DNA from: Phytohabitans aurantiacus
Lineage (GTDB): Bacteria > Actinomycetota > Actinomycetes > Mycobacteriales > Micromonosporaceae
Direction: 5' to 3'
DNA length: 64,000 nucleotides
NCBI RefSeq assembly: GCF_027923225.1
Contig: NZ_BSDI01000004.1
Coordinates: 63,528 to 127,527, forward strand
Shown here: positions 59,310-64,000 of the stretch, piece after piece
Layout: every line of letters starts with the position of its first letter
How positions within the stretch are numbered: position 1 is the stretch's first letter
The notes under the pieces: model-generated
Databases searched by the model: none
The model's input: the letters and a program-made list of their open reading frames with translations, nothing else
Told to the model about the DNA's origin: nothing
Program-made: the position numbers and the translations under genes

Positions 59310-59532
59310 GGAGCGAGCCGCACTCGTCGAGGATGACCCTTCCATCGTGGCGGACCGAACGCGTCTGCACGCTGCCGTCGTGGAACTCGTGCTTGATCAT
59401 GCGGCAGCCGCAGGCGTAGTACTCGTCGGTGAAGACGAGCCCGTAGTCGTCCGAGTCCCGATAGTGGTCTCCCTCGACCATCCGGCCGCAGGGTGCGAGT
59501 TCACTCGTGAAGTGGATACGTTGACCAACCAT
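59296..59532 (-). CDS. Small Cys-rich protein leading the frd operon
   Basis: 78 residues from MVGQRIHFTSELAPCGRMVEGD, with GGGAG 6 bp before the ATG. Four cysteines: APCGRM, YYACGCRM and DECGS, with CxC as the densest pair, plus His residues (GDHYRD, KHEFHD), so metal binding is plausible. I do not recognise its function. Its end overlaps the chosen frdA start by 14 bp, so it is the first gene of the operon; it could serve as a maturation or regulatory factor. Confidence 0.6.
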   Translation of the reverse strand: MVGQRIHFTSELAPCGRMVEGDHYRDSDDYGLVFTDEYYACGCRMIKHEFHDGSVQTRSVRHDGRVILDECGSLHDGS

Positions 59533-59623
59533 CGCCCACTCCCTCTTCTCGACGGAGGACGCAACCTTGACGGAGGACGATCCTGTCAATATCGTCCCAC
59601 TGTCTGAGCGAGGCGGGAACCCT

Positions 59624-59660
59624 TTCATTCCAGATCTTGAAACTTCATTCCAGATCTTGA
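59624..59660. repeat. Two direct repeats of TTCATTCCAGATCTTGA, 20-bp period
   Basis: Identical 17-mers at 59624-59640 and 59644-59660 (AAC between). They lie in the gap between the GH39 gene end and the frd leader gene, ~92-128 bp upstream of the latter's start, so they may bind a regulator of the frd operon on the same face of the helix (two turns). Confidence 0.6.
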
Positions 59661-59671
59661 TACGAAAAGTG

Positions 59672-61531
59672 TCAGATCGGCCGCAACTCCAGGTACGAGA
59701 TCGACGGCATGGGCAGGTCGAGGGTCACCTCAACGCCGCCGCCACGTACGGTCACGTCGCGGTCCGGCTCCAGCAGCGGTATCTGATCGGCCTCGCCGAG
59801 GACCGCCCACTGATCGTCGTCCGGCCACTCTTCGCCGCCGAGCGCGCGCCAGGTCTCGGCCACGTTTCCGTGGGTCGCGTCGACGCGCAGGTGCCGCAGC
59901 GTGTACCGCTCGACGGGCAGACCGGTGATCGTCACCGTCACATCGCGGTCCAAAGTGGAGTCGCCACTGGCCTTGCCGTGGTCGAGCGTGCCGTTCCACA
60001 GCAGAACGCCCACCGTGCCATCGGCTCTTCGGGCGGCCCAGCACTCGACCAGGCCGTCCGCGCCGTCGCCGCGCGACACGGCGGGCAACTCGACGTCGCC
60101 GAGTCGTTCGGCGAGCGCGAGCGCCCAGTACTTGGGCTTGGCCAGGTTTCCCACGGTGAGCAGGCCGAACCCGCCATGCAGGAGGCGCTCCGGCCGGCCC
60201 AGCTCCTCGAAGTGGTCGGAGGCGACCCAGGGGGCCAGCCCGTCGACCCGCCCGGCCACCGACCGCATGCCGCGCAGCAGGAACGTGGCCGCGAACACGG
60301 TGTCGTTGATGGTGCTGCCGTGGCTGGCGGTGACGCCCCACTCCGTCCACAAGAGAGGGAGATCGGGCCGGCCGGCCGCGGCCGCCAGCGGGCGCAGGTC
60401 GAGCGGCGGACTGCCGTACGTGTGGGTGGAGAGGAAGTCCAGCGGAGCCGCCGTCGCGAGCTGGTCGTCGATCCAGCCGACAGCCGCCGACGCCGGACCA
60501 CCCACCTGGATTCCACTGTCGACCAACTTGACCGCGCGCGCCGACACCTCGTACAGGCGCCAGAACTCGTCCGGCGTGCCGGACCAGAACACGGAAAGGT
60601 TCGCCTCGTTCCACACCTCGAACGGCCAGTGGTCGCGCACCTCGGCAAGCCCGTACCGCTCGACCAGGTGGGCGGTTAGCGCCCCGACCAGCTCGCCCCA
60701 GCGGTCCCAGTCGCTGGGCGGTGAGATGCACCCCCGGTAGGCGAAGACCGTCTTGTCCGGGTCTCGGGCCAGGTCGCGGGGCATGAAGGACAGCTCCACG
60801 ACCGGTCGCATGCCCAGATCCATCACCGTGTCGTAGACCCGGTCGACGCCGCTGAAGTCGAACCGGGATACGCCGTCGACGTTGCGATAGACGCCCAGGT
60901 CGTCGCAGAGGATGCCGTGCGCCCGCACCGACTCGACGCCAAGCTCGTCGCGCACGCGGCGCAGCGCGGCTCGCAGATCCGCACCGATCGGCTGGCCGCC
61001 GGTCAGGTCGGCGCACAGCAGGTGGCTCAGGTGCTCGGAGCCGACGACCCGCCGCCACGGCCGGTGCAGCGGGCCCGCGTCTCCGCCGGCGTCGACCGTC
61101 ACGTCGACCGTGGCCGGTCCGTCCACTGTGGGCCGCGCCGGCACCGGCGCGCTGAGCGGGCCCATCGCGTTGACCGTGGCCAGCGGGGCGACCGCGTACC
61201 AGTACTCCTTTCCCGGCTCGGCCGTCGTGTCGGCGTAGGCGCCGTGCGGTACCGCCAGCACGTCACCACCGCCGTGGTCGACCAGCTCGAAGGGCCCGTC
61301 CTCGGCGGGTGCCCGGTGTACGGCGTAGCCGATCGCGCCGGGCACCGGATCCCAGGTGAGCGTGACCTGGCCACGGCCGCTGGCAGCGGACAGGCAGGCC
61401 GGAACGGGAAGGTCAGCTGCGGCCACCGGCCCGCCGGCGCGGTCCTGGACCCCGCCGGCGCCCATCAGCTCCGCCCACCGCTGCCGAGCCCGGTCGATGT
61501 GTGTATCAGTCCCGCCAGCTAGCTCAGTCAC
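59672..61531 (-). CDS. GH39-like glycoside hydrolase with N-terminal Fn3 domain
   Basis: 619 residues, GTG start, no signal peptide, so cytoplasmic. Residues ~45-130 form an Fn3-type domain (QVTLTWDPVPGAIGYAVHRAP). The TIM-barrel follows with acid/base Glu in PFEVWNEANLSVFW and nucleophile Glu in LLWTEWGVTASHG, matching GH39 beta-xylosidases/iduronidases. A beta-sandwich ends the chain. Start overlaps the glycoamylase-like gene stop (GTGA). It would cleave imported oligosaccharides. Confidence 0.85.
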   Translation of the reverse strand: MTELAGGTDTHIDRARQRWAELMGAGGVQDRAGGPVAAADLPVPACLSAASGRGQVTLTWDPVPGAIGYAVHRAPAEDGPFELVDHGGGDVLAVPHGAYADTTAEPGKEYWYAVAPLATVNAMGPLSAPVPARPTVDGPATVDVTVDAGGDAGPLHRPWRRVVGSEHLSHLLCADLTGGQPIGADLRAALRRVRDELGVESVRAHGILCDDLGVYRNVDGVSRFDFSGVDRVYDTVMDLGMRPVVELSFMPRDLARDPDKTVFAYRGCISPPSDWDRWGELVGALTAHLVERYGLAEVRDHWPFEVWNEANLSVFWSGTPDEFWRLYEVSARAVKLVDSGIQVGGPASAAVGWIDDQLATAAPLDFLSTHTYGSPPLDLRPLAAAAGRPDLPLLWTEWGVTASHGSTINDTVFAATFLLRGMRSVAGRVDGLAPWVASDHFEELGRPERLLHGGFGLLTVGNLAKPKYWALALAERLGDVELPAVSRGDGADGLVECWAARRADGTVGVLLWNGTLDHGKASGDSTLDRDVTVTITGLPVERYTLRHLRVDATHGNVAETWRALGGEEWPDDDQWAVLGEADQIPLLEPDRDVTVRGGGVEVTLDLPMPSISYLELRPI

Positions 61532-63075
61532 AGGGAGAACTCCTCGACGGCGATCACCGGGCGCAGTAGCCGTTCTCCCCCACCGCGGGTGAACGCGTCG
61601 CGCAACACGTCACCGCCGAGCAGGTTGCCCAGAGAGGCCATCACCATGCCCTGGTCCAGTGCCAGGTACCGCTTGGCCACCGTGCCGCTGCGCACCGCCA
61701 CCGAGTCGTAGTAGCCACCCGGCCCGTAGACGTCGAACTGTGCGCGCAGCCGGGTCAGCTCGGCCACCGCCTCGGCCGGCGCGTACCGGGCGGCCAGGAA
61801 CACCGCGTGCGGGGTGACGACGCCGTCGCCGTACGAGGTGGGCTCGGGCTGGGGTGCCCGGCCGGGGCAGTCACCGAACCCGTAGTCCACAGTGGTGCGT
61901 TCGCGGTCACTGGTGTATCCCGGCCCGTCCAGGCCCATGGCGTCCACGCCGTACTCCCGGTACTCGGCGAACGGGTCAGCCGCTGGCGAGAACCCCCAGT
62001 GCCCGTACCCCGCCTCGTTCATGCCGTGCTCGATCTGGCCGCGCACGTACACCGGATGGTTGCGCCCCCAGCTCTTCGGTCCCCACCGCTCCTCGGGGAC
62101 GAACAGGTTGGGCATCATCGCCTCGAACATGTCGCCGCCCCAGCTCGGCACGAACTGCAGCCCCCGGTACCGGTAGGCGCCCTCGAAGACGGGCACGCCG
62201 AAGTAGGTGCGCTCCTGCCCGACCGGCAGCATCTCCTGCCACGACCAGTCACAGGTCGCGGGGAACGTGCGCCAAGGCCCGAAGTAGTGCGCCTGCGGCA
62301 CCTGGCCGAGCGCGATCGCGACGTACCCGATCATGCGGGTCTCGCTGTTGAAAGCGCCGTAGTGGTGGCACGTGTAGTACACGTCCGGACCCCGGCCGGG
62401 ATAGTTGCCGGCGGTCGAGCAGCCTTCCGGCGGCTCCACCCAGAACCCGCCACGCATCAGACCGGCTGGGAAGTCGGCACCGCGGGCGGCGGGGTCGTAG
62501 TAGAAAGCGAAGTCCATGCCGGACAGCAGGGCGTTGGCTTGTGCCCGCAGCCGCGGGATCGCGTTGCGCGTCACCATCAGCGCGGCCGCCAGCCACGCAT
62601 TGTCCACACTGGAGACGAAGGGCTGCACCGGCGCGCCAGAGGTGGGCCAGACGCGGATCAGCTCGTACGTCGCCGGGTCGTACCAGTTGTAGTACTGGCC
62701 GGAGTCGGTGTGGCGCGGCAGCCGGGCGAGACCGTCGAGCGCCCTGCGGACCCGCTCGGTCTGCTCGCGCTCGCCGATCACGTTGAGGCGGCGGGCGGCG
62801 ATCGCGGACCAGATGTACGAGCCGATATTGGTGGGCGACGTGTATCGGGCACGGGTGGCCGGGTCGAGCTCGCCACCGATGTTGTCCGCCGGCAGCCCCG
62901 TACTGGGCACCACCATGGCCGCCATCGACCGCCAGGTGTCGGCGGACCAGGCTCGGACCGGCGCGCCGCTCAGCGGGTTCCGTTCGCCGGCCCGCGCGGC
63001 GGTGCCGGCAGCACCGGTACCGGTCAGCGTTAGTGTGATCACCGCCGCGAGGGCGATGCGTCGGGAGTACCTCAT
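61528..63075 (-). CDS. Secreted glycoamylase-like (PF10091-type) enzyme
   Basis: 515 residues with a signal peptide (RRIALAAVITLTLTGTGAAGTAARA, possible Tat arginines). The alpha/alpha-toroid marks SPTNIGSYIWSAIAARRLNVI, YYNWYDPATYE and VSSVDNAWLAAALMV match the glycoamylase/GH144 group, whose members include beta-1,2-glucanases. FVPSWGGDMFEAMMPNLFVPE and GFSPAADPFAEYREYGVDAMG are further parts. It should act outside the cell and feed the ABC permeases. ATG follows GGAGG; 25 bp after the permease gene. Confidence 0.8.
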   Translation of the reverse strand: MRYSRRIALAAVITLTLTGTGAAGTAARAGERNPLSGAPVRAWSADTWRSMAAMVVPSTGLPADNIGGELDPATRARYTSPTNIGSYIWSAIAARRLNVIGEREQTERVRRALDGLARLPRHTDSGQYYNWYDPATYELIRVWPTSGAPVQPFVSSVDNAWLAAALMVTRNAIPRLRAQANALLSGMDFAFYYDPAARGADFPAGLMRGGFWVEPPEGCSTAGNYPGRGPDVYYTCHHYGAFNSETRMIGYVAIALGQVPQAHYFGPWRTFPATCDWSWQEMLPVGQERTYFGVPVFEGAYRYRGLQFVPSWGGDMFEAMMPNLFVPEERWGPKSWGRNHPVYVRGQIEHGMNEAGYGHWGFSPAADPFAEYREYGVDAMGLDGPGYTSDRERTTVDYGFGDCPGRAPQPEPTSYGDGVVTPHAVFLAARYAPAEAVAELTRLRAQFDVYGPGGYYDSVAVRSGTVAKRYLALDQGMVMASLGNLLGGDVLRDAFTRGGGERLLRPVIAVEEFSL

Positions 63076-63100
63076 CTGCTTACCTCCGGGGCGGCCTCAA

Positions 63101-63931
63101 TCACTTGAGGCCCGTGGTGGCGATGCCGCGGACAAAGTGCCGCTGCAGCACCGCGAAGATGACCAGGATGGGCAGGATGATCGTCACTGACCCGGCCAGC
63201 AAAAGGCCGTACTGGGTCTGGTTCTGCCCCACGCTGTAGAGCGCGAGGGCGACGGGCAGGGTGTACTTGTCTTCGGTGGTGGCCACCACCAGCGGCCACA
63301 GGAAGTTGTTCCAGGAACCCAGGAACGTCAGGATGCCGACCGTGGCGAGCGCCGGTCCGGTCAGCGGCAGCACGATACGCCAGTAGATGCGCCACTCGCC
63401 GGCTCCGTCGACGCGAGCGGATTCGAGCAGGTCGTCGGGGATGGACAGGATGAACTGGCGCATCAGGAAGACGTTGACCGCCAGGGCGAGGTTGGGCAGC
63501 ACCAGACCGGCGAACGTGTTGACCAGACCGAGGTTGCTGACCAGTACGAACTGCGGCACGAAGGTCGCCATCGGCGGAACCATCAGGTTGCCCAGTACCA
63601 GCACGAACAGCGCTCGCCGGCCCAGAAAACGCAGCTTGGCCAGCGCGTATCCGGTGGCCGAGCAGATCAGCAGGTTTCCCACGGTCACCAGCACCGCGAC
63701 GATGACCGAGTTGGTGAAGTACAACGGAAAGTCGAGCCGTTCGAACAGCTCGCGGTAGTTGGCCAGGGTCGGGTCGGCCGGCAGCCACGTCGGCGGCGTG
63801 CGGCGTACCTCGCCCTCACCCTTGAACGACGACAGCACCATCCACACGAACGGCGCGATCATGATCGCTAGGCCGGCGATCAGCACGGTGTGCAACACGA
63901 TCGCGGCGTTTCGGTCCCGTCGACGCTTCAT
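63101..63931 (-). CDS. Carbohydrate ABC transporter permease, MalG type (CUT1)
   Basis: 276 residues, six membrane helices. The EAA loop that contacts the ATPase is DDLLESARVDGAGEWRIYWRIVLPLTGPALA. In this family the ATPase is often encoded elsewhere (MsiK-like). It follows the MalF-type permease by 4 bp. The set probably imports the sugar released by the secreted enzyme. Confidence 0.93.
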   Translation of the reverse strand: MKRRRDRNAAIVLHTVLIAGLAIMIAPFVWMVLSSFKGEGEVRRTPPTWLPADPTLANYRELFERLDFPLYFTNSVIVAVLVTVGNLLICSATGYALAKLRFLGRRALFVLVLGNLMVPPMATFVPQFVLVSNLGLVNTFAGLVLPNLALAVNVFLMRQFILSIPDDLLESARVDGAGEWRIYWRIVLPLTGPALATVGILTFLGSWNNFLWPLVVATTEDKYTLPVALALYSVGQNQTQYGLLLAGSVTIILPILVIFAVLQRHFVRGIATTGLK

Positions 63932-63935
63932 CGGC

Positions 63936-64000
63936 TCACCCGACCTCGTCCGAGCGCAGCAGCCGGAACCACAGGATCGACAGCAGTACGACGGCGAGGA
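63936..64000 (-). CDS. Carbohydrate ABC transporter permease, MalF type, C-terminal end (cut by window edge)
   Basis: Only the last 20 codons are present: LAVVLLSILWFRLLRSDEVG and a stop. The hydrophobic helix and the position 4 bp before the MalG-type gene identify it as the partner permease; nothing more can be read. Confidence 0.7.
   Translation of the reverse strand, partial: LAVVLLSILWFRLLRSDEVG

Overview
High-GC actinobacterial chromosome, most likely family Micromonosporaceae. The evidence is the GC-rich codon use, the conserved housekeeping gene order (argS-lysA-hom ... thrB-rho-rpmE-prfA ... prmC-sua5-PTP ... glyA-atp) and the Actinoplanes/Micromonospora-type accessory families. All identifications come from reading the sequence and translations; no database search was run.

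Layout. 1-6301 is an F1Fo ATP synthase operon on the minus strand (atpD is cut by the window edge), led by two small AtpI/AtpZ-like membrane proteins. It is preceded, with 4-bp start/stop overlaps, by glyA and a class A penicillin-binding protein (to 9641). 9.7-11.4 kb holds a membrane-anchored lytic polysaccharide monooxygenase and a VapBC-type toxin-antitoxin pair. 11.4-16.7 kb carries translation and modification genes (PTP, Sua5/YwlC, prmC, prfA, rpmE), interrupted by a TPR-GGDEF protein. 16.8-22.1 kb is an insert holding a T4-Pnkp-like kinase/phosphatase, a very large secreted phosphodiester glycosidase-phosphoesterase fusion and a bacterial nitric oxide synthase. Then come rho and thrB (22.3-25.4 kb).

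25.5-35.2 kb is accessory: a SigE-family sigma factor starts a six-gene operon (membrane BNR-like protein, Cys-rich lipoprotein, membrane-fusion protein, ABC ATPase, FtsX/MacB-like permease), convergent with an RND pump plus MFS pair. 35.3-40.8 kb returns to amino-acid genes (thrC on plus; hom, lysA, argS on minus). 41-49 kb has a DUF3105/DUF305 pair, a degenerate IS630-like gene, tRNA-Arg(CCG), a MarR/NmrA divergent pair, a subtilisin-like protease and a siderophore-interacting protein. 49.1-51.4 kb is a divergent TetR/MFS pair with four operator copies between them.

The most interesting locus is 51.4-55.8 kb: a complete lasso-peptide cluster on the minus strand in the order A-C-B1-B2-D. The short precursor ends in a 16-residue core resembling the known lasso peptide lagmysin, with predicted ring closure Ile1-Asp8. 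The cluster sits directly downstream of a fumarate reductase/succinate dehydrogenase operon (frdABCD, preceded by a small Cys-rich protein). The right end (59.7-64 kb) is a carbohydrate cluster: GH39-like enzyme, glycoamylase-like secreted protein and CUT1-type ABC permeases.

Regulatory and repeat signals: a palindromic element built on GTGATCAGGGC occurs at two convergent gene ends, with a half-copy at a third; in one copy a second hairpin is nested inside the first. Several intergenic hairpins, a MarR-type and a TetR-type operator, and a 20-bp-period direct repeat upstream of the frd operon are also listed. No intergenic stretch exceeds 300 bp without a feature.
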